Below, in pieces: positions 37,488 through 45,417 of a stretch of DNA of 64,000 bases. Position numbers and translations under genes: made by a program. Within the stretch, counting starts at the first letter, position 1. Each line of letters begins with the position of its first letter. This DNA is from Sphingomonas cremea (GTDB lineage: Bacteria; Pseudomonadota; Alphaproteobacteria; Sphingomonadales; Sphingomonadaceae), in the NCBI RefSeq assembly GCF_021502585.1, contig NZ_JAKFGM010000002.1:248001-312000 (forward strand), in the 5' to 3' direction. Below the pieces are notes generated by a model that was not told the DNA's origin, did not search any database, and saw only the letters and a program-made list of their open reading frames with translations.

Positions 37488-40006
37488 GCGACGATATTGA
37501 CCAGCCTGTCGGGAACCACAATCACCTTGCGCGGCGTCCCGCCGCCCAATTGCGCTTGCACCTTGGGCAAGGCAAGCGCGAGCACTTCGGCATCCTCGCG
37601 GCTAAGGCCCCGCGCCGCCGTCATCGTGTCGCGCAGCTTGCCGTTAATTTGCACGGCAATCGTCACCTCGTCATCGACCAGCAGGCCAGGTTCGAAAGCG
37701 GGCCAAGAGGCGTCAGCGATCATTCCGGTTTCGCCCCGTGCGGCCCAGGCTTCCTCGGCCAAATGCGGCGCGCCTGGCGCAATCAACAGCAGCAGCGTCC
37801 TGATGGCTTCATCGCGGGTAGCCGAAGGTTTCGCCTTTTCGATCGCACTGGCCAGCTCGTAGAGAGCGGCGACCGACTTGTTGAACTGCAGCCCTTCGAT
37901 CGCTTCGCCGACCGCGGCAATGGCGCGGTGAAGCTTGCGCAACAGCGCCGCATCATGACCGTCATTTCCTTTAGGTGCCAAGGCCAGCCGCCAAACTCGC
38001 TGCACGAAACGGGCAGCGCCTTCGATTCCGCTTTCAGACCATTCGAGATCGCGCTCCGGCGGGGAATCGGAAAGCATGAACCAGCGCACGGCATCGGCAC
38101 CATAACGGTCGAGAATAGGCTCGGGGTCGACCGTATTCTTTTTCGATTTGGACATCTTCTCGACCCGGCCGAGCCGGACCGCGGTGCCGGTCGCACGTTC
38201 GACCAAAGCACCATTTTCGGCCACTGCAACCTCATCCGGGTTGAGCCACCGGCCGTCGAGGCTCTCGTAGGTTTCGTGGGTGACCATGCCTTGGGTGAAT
38301 AGGCCTTTAAACGGCTCCTTGATGCCGATTTTGCCTATCCGCTCGAGCGCACGGGTCCAGAATCGGGCGTAAAGCAGGTGCAGAATCGCATGCTCCACCC
38401 CGCCGATATACTGTCCGACCGGAAGCCATTTCTCGGCTTCCGCGCGGTCGAATGGGCGGTTGTCAGGCTGGCTGGCGAAACGAATGAAATACCAGCTGGA
38501 ATCGACGAAGGTGTCGAGCGTGTCGGTCTCGCGACGCGCGGCTGCCCCGCATTTGGGGCAATCGACCGTTGTCCAAGTCGGATGGCGATCGAGCGGATTG
38601 CCCGGAAGCTCGAAGCTGACATCCTCGGGCAGCACAACCGGCAACTGGTCGCGCGGCACTCCTACCGGCCCGCATTCTTCGCAATGGACCACCGGGATTG
38701 GCGTGCCCCAATAGCGCTGGCGGGATACTCCCCAGTCGCGCAGGCGATATTGGGTTTTGCCCTCGCCCCATCCGGCGGCTTCCGCGCGCTTAATGACTTC
38801 AGCCGTCGCCTGATCGCTCGCAAGACCGTCCAGGAATCGCGAATTGACCGCGATCCCGGCCCCCGGCTCCGCCTCCACGACCGGCTCGTCGGCCCCCCTT
38901 GGACTATCCGCGACGACTCGCCGGATTGGCAGGTGATATTTCTTCGCAAATTCAAAATCGCGCACGTCATGCGCAGGCACGCCGAACAATGCGCCGGTGC
39001 CATAGTCCATCAACACGAAGTTCGCGATCCACACAGGCAGGCGCCAGTCGGGATCGAGCGGGTGTAATACTTCAAGGCCAGTATCGAAGCCGAGCTTTTC
39101 GGCGGTTTCGATCTCGGCGGCGCTGGTCCCTCCAGCCCTGGCCCTGGCAATGAACTCAGCGACTTCTGGCCGTTCGGCCGCCAGAGCCTCGCCGATCGGG
39201 TGGCTTGGGGAAATGGCGACGAAGCTGGCCCCGAAGATGGTGTCGGGGCGCGTCGTGAACACTTCGATGTCGCAGGCGCCGCCAGGAGCGGTTCCTGCAA
39301 GCCGAAAGCAAAATTGCAGGCCGCGGCTCTTGCCAATCCAATTTTGTTGCATCAGCCGAACCTTGTCCGGCCATTGGTCAAGGGTTCCGAGACCCTCAAG
39401 CAGATCCTCGGCGAAGTCGGTGATCTTCAGGAACCATTGGCTCAATTTCTTGCGCTCGACCGGCGCGCCGGAACGCCAGCCCTTGCCGTCGATGACCTGC
39501 TCGTTGGCAAGCACGGTCATGTCCACAGGGTCCCAATTGACCTCGCTTTCCTTACGGAAAACGAGTCCCGCTTCCATCAGGTCGAGGAACAGCGACTGCT
39601 CGTGGCCGTAATAATTGGGCTCGCAGGTCGCGAGCTCACGGCTCCAGTCGAGAGCGAAGCCGATGCGCTGCAGCTGTTCGCGCATGGTGGCGATGTTCTG
39701 GCGAGTCCAGGTGCCCGGATGGACCTTCTTTTCCATCGCCGCATTCTCGGCAGGCATGCCGAACGCGTCCCAACCCATCGGGTGAAGAACCTCATAGCCC
39801 TGCATGCGGCGGAATCGGGCAAGGACGTCGCCCATGGTATAGTTGCGGACATGGCCCATGTGGATGCGCCCTGAAGGATAGGGGAACATCTCCAGCACAT
39901 AGGACTTGGGCTTGGCCGAATTGCTGTCGGCTTGAAAGCTTCGGGCTTCCGCCCAGCGCTTCTGCCAGCGCCGGTCGGCAACCGCCGGGTCGAAGCGGTC
40001 GGTCAT
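37484..40006 (-). CDS. leuS: leucyl-tRNA synthetase
   Basis: 840 aa class Ia synthetase. HIGH-type motif HMGH at 49-52 ([20 protein letters not shown]), KMSKS at 617-621, zinc-type Cys pairs ([20 protein letters not shown]), and an editing insert with [20 protein letters not shown]. It charges tRNA-Leu. Full length. First of the leuS-lptE-holA run. Confidence 0.97.
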   Translation of the reverse strand: MTDRFDPAVADRRWQKRWAEARSFQADSNSAKPKSYVLEMFPYPSGRIHMGHVRNYTMGDVLARFRRMQGYEVLHPMGWDAFGMPAENAAMEKKVHPGTWTRQNIATMREQLQRIGFALDWSRELATCEPNYYGHEQSLFLDLMEAGLVFRKESEVNWDPVDMTVLANEQVIDGKGWRSGAPVERKKLSQWFLKITDFAEDLLEGLGTLDQWPDKVRLMQQNWIGKSRGLQFCFRLAGTAPGGACDIEVFTTRPDTIFGASFVAISPSHPIGEALAAERPEVAEFIARARAGGTSAAEIETAEKLGFDTGLEVLHPLDPDWRLPVWIANFVLMDYGTGALFGVPAHDVRDFEFAKKYHLPIRRVVADSPRGADEPVVEAEPGAGIAVNSRFLDGLASDQATAEVIKRAEAAGWGEGKTQYRLRDWGVSRQRYWGTPIPVVHCEECGPVGVPRDQLPVVLPEDVSFELPGNPLDRHPTWTTVDCPKCGAAARRETDTLDTFVDSSWYFIRFASQPDNRPFDRAEAEKWLPVGQYIGGVEHAILHLLYARFWTRALERIGKIGIKEPFKGLFTQGMVTHETYESLDGRWLNPDEVAVAENGALVERATGTAVRLGRVEKMSKSKKNTVDPEPILDRYGADAVRWFMLSDSPPERDLEWSESGIEGAARFVQRVWRLALAPKGNDGHDAALLRKLHRAIAAVGEAIEGLQFNKSVAALYELASAIEKAKPSATRDEAIRTLLLLIAPGAPHLAEEAWAARGETGMIADASWPAFEPGLLVDDEVTIAVQINGKLRDTMTAARGLSREDAEVLALALPKVQAQLGGGTPRKVIVVPDRLVNIVA

Positions 40007-40018
40007 GAGGCGATAACC

Positions 40019-40453
40019 TTAGCCGCCGACTGTGGTGCGGCGAAGATCGCGGGCGCGGGTGAGGATGATATCCTCAAGCTTCTGGACGGTGGCGGCGGCC
40101 ACCGGCGCATCGACCCAGACTCCATTCTGGTTGACCTGGCGGCTGGCCGCGACGCGGAGCGCATCGGCCCGAAGATCCTGGTCGATGATCGATACCGTCA
40201 GCTTTACTCGTTCGCCCGGCGTGGTGGGATTGGCATACCAATCGGTGACAATCACCCCGCCATTGCTGTCCGCGGTAATCAGCGGGGCGAATGACAAGGT
40301 ATCAACGGCCGCGCGCCACAGATAGGCGTTGACGCCGATCGACGTCATCCGCGAAGGCGCAAGCTCCGTCGGAAGCTCCCTATTCCTGGTGCACCCCGGC
40401 AGGGCGACGCCGGCGACGATCAGGGCGGCAAGTGAAAGGGTCAGACGGGACAT
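40019..40453 (-). CDS. DUF3576 family lipoprotein
   Basis: 144 aa from ATG 40453. Lipoprotein signal with LPGC, Cys21 (LIVAGVALPGCTRNRE). The body has IGVNAYLWRAAVDTLSFAPL, GGVIVTDWYANPTTPGERVK and a C-terminal helix, matching DUF3576. Function unknown. It lies 12 bp upstream of leuS in the same direction, the usual place for it. Confidence 0.87.
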   Translation of the reverse strand: MSRLTLSLAALIVAGVALPGCTRNRELPTELAPSRMTSIGVNAYLWRAAVDTLSFAPLITADSNGGVIVTDWYANPTTPGERVKLTVSIIDQDLRADALRVAASRQVNQNGVWVDAPVAAATVQKLEDIILTRARDLRRTTVGG

Positions 40454-40649
40454 AAACTCTCTCTTCGAGCAAAAAGGGCGTCGTTCAAGGGGCGTTATAG
40501 ATGCTGCCACCGTCCCGGCAAGCGACAGAATTTGGGACAGGCTCAGCGAATCTTGTGGACTCTGCGCAACAGGGGGCGTCTGAATCAAATTGAGTCATGG
40601 AACCGACAGGTTCGGAAGACTATATCCATGATGAACAGGAGTCTTTTTC

Positions 40650-41363
40650 GTGACCAACAGGGAAACCATGGCAGGAGGAAAACTGGCGCTCGCGCTGGCC
40701 GCTGCCGCTATGGTGATGACCCCTGCGATCGGGCTGGCCGCCGCGGCCAAGCAGCGTCCGCCCGCTATATCCTTGAGTTTCGACAAGATTTCTACCTTTA
40801 CTCCGGCGTCCGCGGATCCCCGGCTGGCGGCGATGTTCGCCGGTCGCAATACTTCGATTGCCGATTTCAAGTTTACACCGGCTGCGGCCAAGGGGCGTCC
40901 ATCGCAGCTTCGAGTCGCGGTTCGTGCCAGCGGCGTTGCGACTCCGGCGCGGCCGGTCGAGGTCGCGGTTGCTTCGTCCCCAACGGGATTGGCGCCGGCT
41001 CAATATGACCTTGGCCTTGCGGTAGGCTGGAAGCGTTTTGCGATTGCCGGCGACGTTGCCCGCTCGAGCAGCCCCGATCCGGTGATCGGCACGCGTGAAA
41101 CCGCGGTGGTCGGTGTCAGCTACAATCTGAAGAAATTTACCGGTCGAGTCGCGGTCGGCGGCGAGCGCAATGATAGCCGCGTCGCCCCGCTGGCACGCCC
41201 GGACAGCATGTCGGTTGACGTCGGGGCTTCCTACAGCATCAGCCGAAATATCGCGCTGACCGGCGGCGTTCGATACAAGGTCGAGCGCGATCAGATCCCG
41301 GCGCTGGCCGAGGACCATCGCGACAGCAAGGCCGTCTACGTCGGAACCGCTTTCAAATTCTAA
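40650..41363 (+). CDS. predicted outer-membrane beta-barrel-like protein
   Basis: 237 aa from GTG 40650, with AGGAG about 8 bases upstream; an ATG 18 bases on is an alternative. Signal peptide LALALAAAAMVMTPAIGLAA. The C-terminal half alternates hydrophobic and polar residues (YDLGLAVGWKRFAIAGDVAR, RIALTGG-like strands) and ends in Phe (VGTAFKF), the usual outer-membrane targeting end. No named family recognised. Confidence 0.65.
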   Translation: MTNRETMAGGKLALALAAAAMVMTPAIGLAAAAKQRPPAISLSFDKISTFTPASADPRLAAMFAGRNTSIADFKFTPAAAKGRPSQLRVAVRASGVATPARPVEVAVASSPTGLAPAQYDLGLAVGWKRFAIAGDVARSSSPDPVIGTRETAVVGVSYNLKKFTGRVAVGGERNDSRVAPLARPDSMSVDVGASYSISRNIALTGGVRYKVERDQIPALAEDHRDSKAVYVGTAFKF

Positions 41364-41375
41364 TCGCCTAAAGGC

Positions 41376-41915
41376 CTAAGATTCCAGCCAGGCGTCGATC
41401 CCGGCCCATCCGTGAAATGCGGGTCCAAGCTCCCAGAATTTGCCAAACGTCATCCCACCCAGTGCGATTGCTGGGCAATTGGCGAGCCTTGCCAATCTGG
41501 CGGCGCGATCGACTCCCAGCGCAGCCCCACCCGGATGTGAACGTGTCGGATAAATCGGGGAGATAAAGACTAGATGCGCCCCTTCCTTACCGGCCGCTCG
41601 CGCCTCGCACTCGTCGTGAACCGAGCGGGAAAAAGGTAAATCGCCTGCTTCTGACGGATTGTGAACCAGGCTGGCACCGAGCCGCCCTGCCAAAGTGGGA
41701 TCGCGGGCCACCGCCAGCATCAGTTTTCGAGCGCGGGCCAATTCTGCGACTCTTTCGCCAAGCTCAAGGCGTTCCGCGGGGACAAGGCTGCAATGGCGGA
41801 AGACAATTCCGCCCGTCCCTTGTGGAACCCGGCCGATTGCCTCCCACAATCCATCACCCATCCGCTCATCGGTCATCAGCCAGTCGCGCGGCCATTGGGG
41901 CTGGTTCACTGTCAT
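41376..41915 (-). CDS. thiamine phosphate synthase-like (ThiE/TenI fold) protein
   Basis: 179 aa from ATG 41915. ThiE/TenI-like pattern: WLMTDERMGDGLWEAIGRVP, GGIVFRHCSLV, AHLVFISPIYPTRSHPGGAA and CPAIALGGMTFGKFWELGPA. It is short, and no thi genes are adjacent, so true thiamine synthesis is uncertain; it could be a TenI-like relative. Divergent from yggS with 22 bp between starts. Confidence 0.72.
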   Translation of the reverse strand: MTVNQPQWPRDWLMTDERMGDGLWEAIGRVPQGTGGIVFRHCSLVPAERLELGERVAELARARKLMLAVARDPTLAGRLGASLVHNPSEAGDLPFSRSVHDECEARAAGKEGAHLVFISPIYPTRSHPGGAALGVDRAARLARLANCPAIALGGMTFGKFWELGPAFHGWAGIDAWLES

Positions 41916-41937
41916 GCGGCTTCCTATAGCGCGCCGC

Positions 41938-42594
41938 ATGACCGATGCCGCAACCCGCCTCGCCAACATTCGATCGTCCATCGTGCGCTCCGCCAAGGCA
42001 GCTCGGCGCGATCCGGGCGATGTGACCTTGGTTGCCGTGACCAAGCAGCGTAATCCGGAGGAAATTCAGCCGCTAATCACCGCCGGCGTCACCGATTTCG
42101 GTGAAAACCGCGTCGCTGAGGCAGCGAACAAATGGCCATTACTCCGGTCCGTGCATCCCACCATCAAGCTGCACATGATTGGCCGGCTTCAATCGAATAA
42201 GGCGGCCGAAGCGGTCGAGCTGTTCGACGTCATCCATTCGCTCGACCGTCAATCGTTGCTCAAGGGGCTGGTGGCGGCCGGCGAACATGCGCGGCGGTTT
42301 CCCGAGGTCTATGTTCAGGTAAACATCGGCGCTGAGGAGCAAAAAGGGGGCCTCCCAATCGCCGACTTGCCCGTATTTCTTGATGAGGTCCGAGCTTCGC
42401 CCCTGCCGCTGGCCGGGTTGATGGCGATGCCCCCGTTAGGGGTTGAGCCAGGCCCCTATTTCGCGCTGCTCGCAGAATTGGCGCGGCGTCATGGCGTCAA
42501 GGGTCTAAGTATGGGCATGTCCAGCGACTATGCCACCGCGGTCATGCTCGGCGCGACGGTCGTCCGCGTGGGATCGGCCTTGTTCGAAGACTGA
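41938..42594 (+). CDS. YggS-family pyridoxal-phosphate homeostasis protein
   Basis: 218 aa from ATG 41938. PLP Lys in VTLVAVTKQRNPEEIQPLIT, then DFGENRVAEAANKW, HMIGRLQSNKAAEAVELFDV and LSMGMSSDYATAVMLGATVV. A PLP-binding TIM-barrel without known catalysis that keeps vitamin B6 balance. Full length. Confidence 0.92.
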   Translation: MTDAATRLANIRSSIVRSAKAARRDPGDVTLVAVTKQRNPEEIQPLITAGVTDFGENRVAEAANKWPLLRSVHPTIKLHMIGRLQSNKAAEAVELFDVIHSLDRQSLLKGLVAAGEHARRFPEVYVQVNIGAEEQKGGLPIADLPVFLDEVRASPLPLAGLMAMPPLGVEPGPYFALLAELARRHGVKGLSMGMSSDYATAVMLGATVVRVGSALFED

Positions 42595-42629
42595 TCCAAT
42601 CTGCGCCAGTCGGTCCGCCGCTTGGACAA

Positions 42630-43676
42630 TTAGTCGAGGTGACCGCTGCGCTTGCGCTTGGTGGCCAGGTAATCAGCATTGTGCGGATTGGCGGGCATAT
42701 GATGTGCCACCCGCTCGACGACCTCGATCCCCTCATGCTCGAGGCCAGCGATCTTGTTAGGATTATTGGTCAGCACCCGCACCCGGTCGATACCCAATGC
42801 ACGGAGCATCGCCGCAGCCATGGCATAATTGCGCTCATCGTCGGCGAACCCTAGCCGGCGATTGGCATCGACCGTGTCAAGGCCACGGTCCTGGAGCGCA
42901 TAGGCTCGCAATTTGTTGGCAAGGCCAATTCCGCGGCCTTCCTGGCGAAGATAAAGCAGTATGCCCCCACCGGTGGCACCCAGGATGCGCAGCGCTTCCT
43001 TGAGCTGTGGGCCGCAGTCGCATTTGAGGCTGCCGAACACGTCGCCGGTGAGGCACTCGCTGTGCAAGCGGACGAGCGGCGGTTTCCCGCCGAACGCGCC
43101 GATCACCAGTGCGACATGCTCTTCGCCGCTGGCGGGATCGCGGAAGGCGACCATCTGGCTTGGCGGCAAATCGTCCAACGGCAGCTTGGCCCGGGCAACG
43201 ATCGTCGCCACCGGCGCATCGGTGGCTTCGGCAATCGACGCCGGATCGATCCGGATATTGGCATCGGAATCAACGAGCCAAAGCGCCGGTAGCAACCCGG
43301 CCAACCGCGCCAGCGTCAATGCCGCCCGGGCGCAGTCGGGATTGTCGACGGGAATGGCTTCCAGCGGTCCGATTGGCCCGCGGTCAAAATCAAGCGCCGG
43401 ATCGGCCAGCGCCCGCGCCGCGTCACGATCGAGCCATTCGCAATGGCGAACCTCCACCGGTCCAATTTGACCAGCGGCGTCATGGGCATTGCCTAGACCA
43501 AGGGCCATGGCACGGGAACCACTGAGAAGCATTGGAGCACACCCATCCGGGTCGACCAAATCAAGCATCGCCTCACCGGCAGTCTCGACCGACAACATGC
43601 TGGCCTGCCCTACCCTTACTGGCCGTCCCGCTTGCAGCGCAGCGATTGCCTGCTCGATCGATGAAGGCTTGCTCAC
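42630..43676 (-). CDS. ribA: GTP cyclohydrolase II with an N-terminal extension
   Basis: 348 aa. The C-terminal half is RibA: VRLHSECLTGDVFGSLKCDC supplies three zinc Cys, followed by GGILLYLRQEGRGIGLANKL and NNPNKIAGLEHEGIEVVERV. The N-terminal ~150 residues resemble a degenerate RibB-like domain without recognisable catalytic residues. First step of riboflavin synthesis. The start overlaps the xth stop by four bases. Confidence 0.9.
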   Translation of the reverse strand: MSKPSSIEQAIAALQAGRPVRVGQASMLSVETAGEAMLDLVDPDGCAPMLLSGSRAMALGLGNAHDAAGQIGPVEVRHCEWLDRDAARALADPALDFDRGPIGPLEAIPVDNPDCARAALTLARLAGLLPALWLVDSDANIRIDPASIAEATDAPVATIVARAKLPLDDLPPSQMVAFRDPASGEEHVALVIGAFGGKPPLVRLHSECLTGDVFGSLKCDCGPQLKEALRILGATGGGILLYLRQEGRGIGLANKLRAYALQDRGLDTVDANRRLGFADDERNYAMAAAMLRALGIDRVRVLTNNPNKIAGLEHEGIEVVERVAHHMPANPHNADYLATKRKRSGHLD

Positions 43677-44464
43677 ACCTCAAGCTCTAGAATCAGCGGG
43701 ACGTGATCGGAAGGCCGGTCCCACCCGCGGCAGGACTCCAGCACGCGGTGGGAGATCGCTTGCGGCGCAAGCTGGGGTGAAGCCCACATATGGTCGAGGC
43801 GGCGGCCGCGGTCGCTCGCCGCCCAATCCTGGGCGCGGTAACTCCACCAGGTAAAGTTGCGATCTGGTGCCGGGATGAACCGGCGGCCGAGGTCAACCCA
43901 ATCATGCGCCTGCCGCAGACTGCCAAGCGTCTCGACTTCGATCGGCGTGTGGCTGACGACGTCGAGCAGCGCCTTATGGTTCCAGACATCGCATTCCAGC
44001 GGCGCTATGTTGAAATCGCCGACGACCAAGGTCGGCTCAGCCAACTTCTCCGACCAGCGGGTCATTCGCTCGATGAAGTCGAGTTTCTGGCCGAACTTGG
44101 GGTTGAGGTTGCGGTCGGGAATATCTCCTCCAGCGGGGATATATACATTCTCAAGCCGGATGCCGCACTCGAGCCGAACACCGACATGCCGCGCCTCGCC
44201 ATTGTCCTGCCAGTCGTGACGACCGGGGTCGCCTAGCGGGACCCGCGACAGGATCGCGACGCCGTGATGCATTTTCTGGCCGTTGAGCTCGTGATGCACA
44301 TAGCCGCGTGAGTGAAACAAGGACGCGGGAAAGACATGGTCCTGGGCCTTGGTTTCCTGCAGGCAAAGGATATCGGGCCGCTCCTCGTCGAGCAGGCGTT
44401 CGACGATGGCCGCGCGGGCGCGCACCGAATTGATGTTCCAGCAAGCGATCTTGAGCGTAGTCAC
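43673..44464 (-). CDS. xth: exodeoxyribonuclease III
   Basis: 263 aa. Catalytic residues in LKIACWNINSVRARAAIVER, LCLQETKAQDHVFPAS, VVGDFNIAPLECDV and DRPSDHVPLILELEV. An AP endonuclease/3' exonuclease of base excision repair. Overlaps ribA by four bases. Preceded by the hairpin-rich gap 44465-44699. Confidence 0.93.
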   Translation of the reverse strand: MTTLKIACWNINSVRARAAIVERLLDEERPDILCLQETKAQDHVFPASLFHSRGYVHHELNGQKMHHGVAILSRVPLGDPGRHDWQDNGEARHVGVRLECGIRLENVYIPAGGDIPDRNLNPKFGQKLDFIERMTRWSEKLAEPTLVVGDFNIAPLECDVWNHKALLDVVSHTPIEVETLGSLRQAHDWVDLGRRFIPAPDRNFTWWSYRAQDWAASDRGRRLDHMWASPQLAPQAISHRVLESCRGWDRPSDHVPLILELEV

Positions 44465-44505
44465 GGAAAGTCCTGTAGCGCCCTATACAGCCGTGTGAAG
44501 GAGGA

Positions 44506-44542
44506 CCTTTTCATGCCAGTCCCCCGGACTGGCATGAAAAGG
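44506..44542. repeat. perfect 16-bp inverted repeat
   Basis: CCTTTTCATGCCAGTC (44506-44521), loop CCCCG, GACTGGCATGAAAAGG (44527-44542). It shares two bases with the next hairpin. It is the strongest palindrome I found in the window. Confidence 0.85.
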
Positions 44543-44638
44543 CCCTTGCTCCGGGGGCATGGAGCAAGGGCCGACCAAGCGTTCGTCACGCAAGGTAATC
44601 GCCGATTGACCCGGGTAACAGGGGGAAACCCCGGTTAG
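44513..44638 (+). CDS. possible 41-aa small protein
   Basis: Reads MPVPRTGMKRPLLRGHGARA and on to GGNPG. AAGGAGGA stands 7-8 bases before the ATG, an ideal ribosome site. Composition is basic (many Arg) and without a membrane segment. Its ATG falls inside the left arm of the inverted repeat, so translation would be masked in the folded RNA. The same DNA may instead encode a leftward RNA. Confidence 0.28.
   Translation: MPVPRTGMKRPLLRGHGARADQAFVTQGNRRLTRVTGGNPG
44537..44572 (-). terminator. intrinsic terminator downstream of lolA
   Basis: 12-bp perfect arms GGCCCTTGCTCC (44541-44552) and GGAGCAAGGGCC (44561-44572), followed leftward by TTTT (44540-44537). Ends lolA or a small RNA. Confidence 0.7.
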
Positions 44639-44647
44639 CGACGATCA
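44537..44647 (-). ncRNA. candidate small RNA between lolA and xth
   Basis: Read leftward, TATATA at 44659-44654 could be a -10 element. About 110 nt follow, including a small GGGG-TTT-CCCC hairpin, then the strong hairpin formed by 44541-44552 and 44561-44572, then TTTT. No -35 is clear. The alternative is a plain lolA 3' end. Confidence 0.33.
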
Positions 44648-44699
44648 CGCTCCTATATAAACCGGCAAAACTGTCGCCAGCATTAACCGTTTTCGATTG

Positions 44700-45323
44700 C
44701 TACGCTTTTTTGCGCTTCGGCTCGGCATAATTGAAGGCGCTGTCAGGCACTGCGACGTTGTAGCGCTGGTTCGAAAGTCGAACGGTTGTCTTCTTGTTCT
44801 GAGCGTCGATCGCTGTCCAGCCTTCAAGGCGCAGGCCGCCCGGAGCATCCGGCGCTCGCTGGAAGGCCATCACCAGCGTGCCGAATTCGGGCCGGCGGGC
44901 GTCGCGCGCGCGAACCACGATGATGTTTGGGCTCTCGGCCGGCATGATTCGCGCGATCCGACCTAGGTCGGGGTTGGGCGAGAGCAATACTGCCAACGGA
45001 GACTTGGCGATAGGCCAGCTCGACTTCTGGCCAACGTCATAGTCGATGAAGCTTAGAGTCTTGCCGTTGGCCACCAGCAACATGTTGACGCCGCCGCCAT
45101 AAGCAAAGCGAATCCTTCCTGGCCGCTTGAGACTAAGCGTTCCGGCCAACTGCCGGCCCTTTCCGTCGGTTTGCAGAAAGTCCGCGGTCATGGACTGGGT
45201 CGAGGCAAGGCTTGCTTCGACCGTTTTAAGCTCTCCGGAAGTTGCCGCCGGTGCCGGGGCTACTACCGTCGCGACCAGTGCAGCCGGAACGACGGCGCGC
45301 GCGATACTGTTGGCGAAACTCAT
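44700..45323 (-). CDS. lolA: LolA-family outer-membrane lipoprotein carrier
   Basis: 207 aa. Signal peptide AVVPAALVATVVAPAPAA. LolA fold pattern: TADFLQTDGKGRQLAGTLSL, RPGRIRFAYGGGVNMLLVAN, LSFIDYDVGQKSSWPIAKSP. It ferries lipoproteins across the periplasm. C-terminal basic tail PKRKKA. Follows ftsK leftward across a short hairpin-containing gap. Confidence 0.88.
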   Translation of the reverse strand: MSFANSIARAVVPAALVATVVAPAPAATSGELKTVEASLASTQSMTADFLQTDGKGRQLAGTLSLKRPGRIRFAYGGGVNMLLVANGKTLSFIDYDVGQKSSWPIAKSPLAVLLSPNPDLGRIARIMPAESPNIIVVRARDARRPEFGTLVMAFQRAPDAPGGLRLEGWTAIDAQNKKTTVRLSNQRYNVAVPDSAFNYAEPKRKKA

Positions 45324-45375
45324 TTCAAACTCCTGATTATTTGCCGCCAGTGATGGCCATTGCGCATTGAATGCG

Positions 45376-45407
45376 CCCTGAACCTGCCGGTTCCCTGTGG
45401 TTCAGGG
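45376..45407. repeat. inverted repeat between ftsK and lolA
   Basis: CCCTGAACC (45376-45384) and GGTTCAGGG (45399-45407), perfect 9-bp arms in the 94 bp between ftsK stop and lolA start. No T tract, so it may slow or process the ftsK-lolA transcript rather than end it. Confidence 0.5.
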
Positions 45408-45417
45408 TCGAAAGTGG

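Noticed and set aside
41376-41915. Calling this thiE with a thiamine operon
   Set aside because: No thi neighbours or thiamine riboswitch, and the protein is short; left as ThiE/TenI-like.
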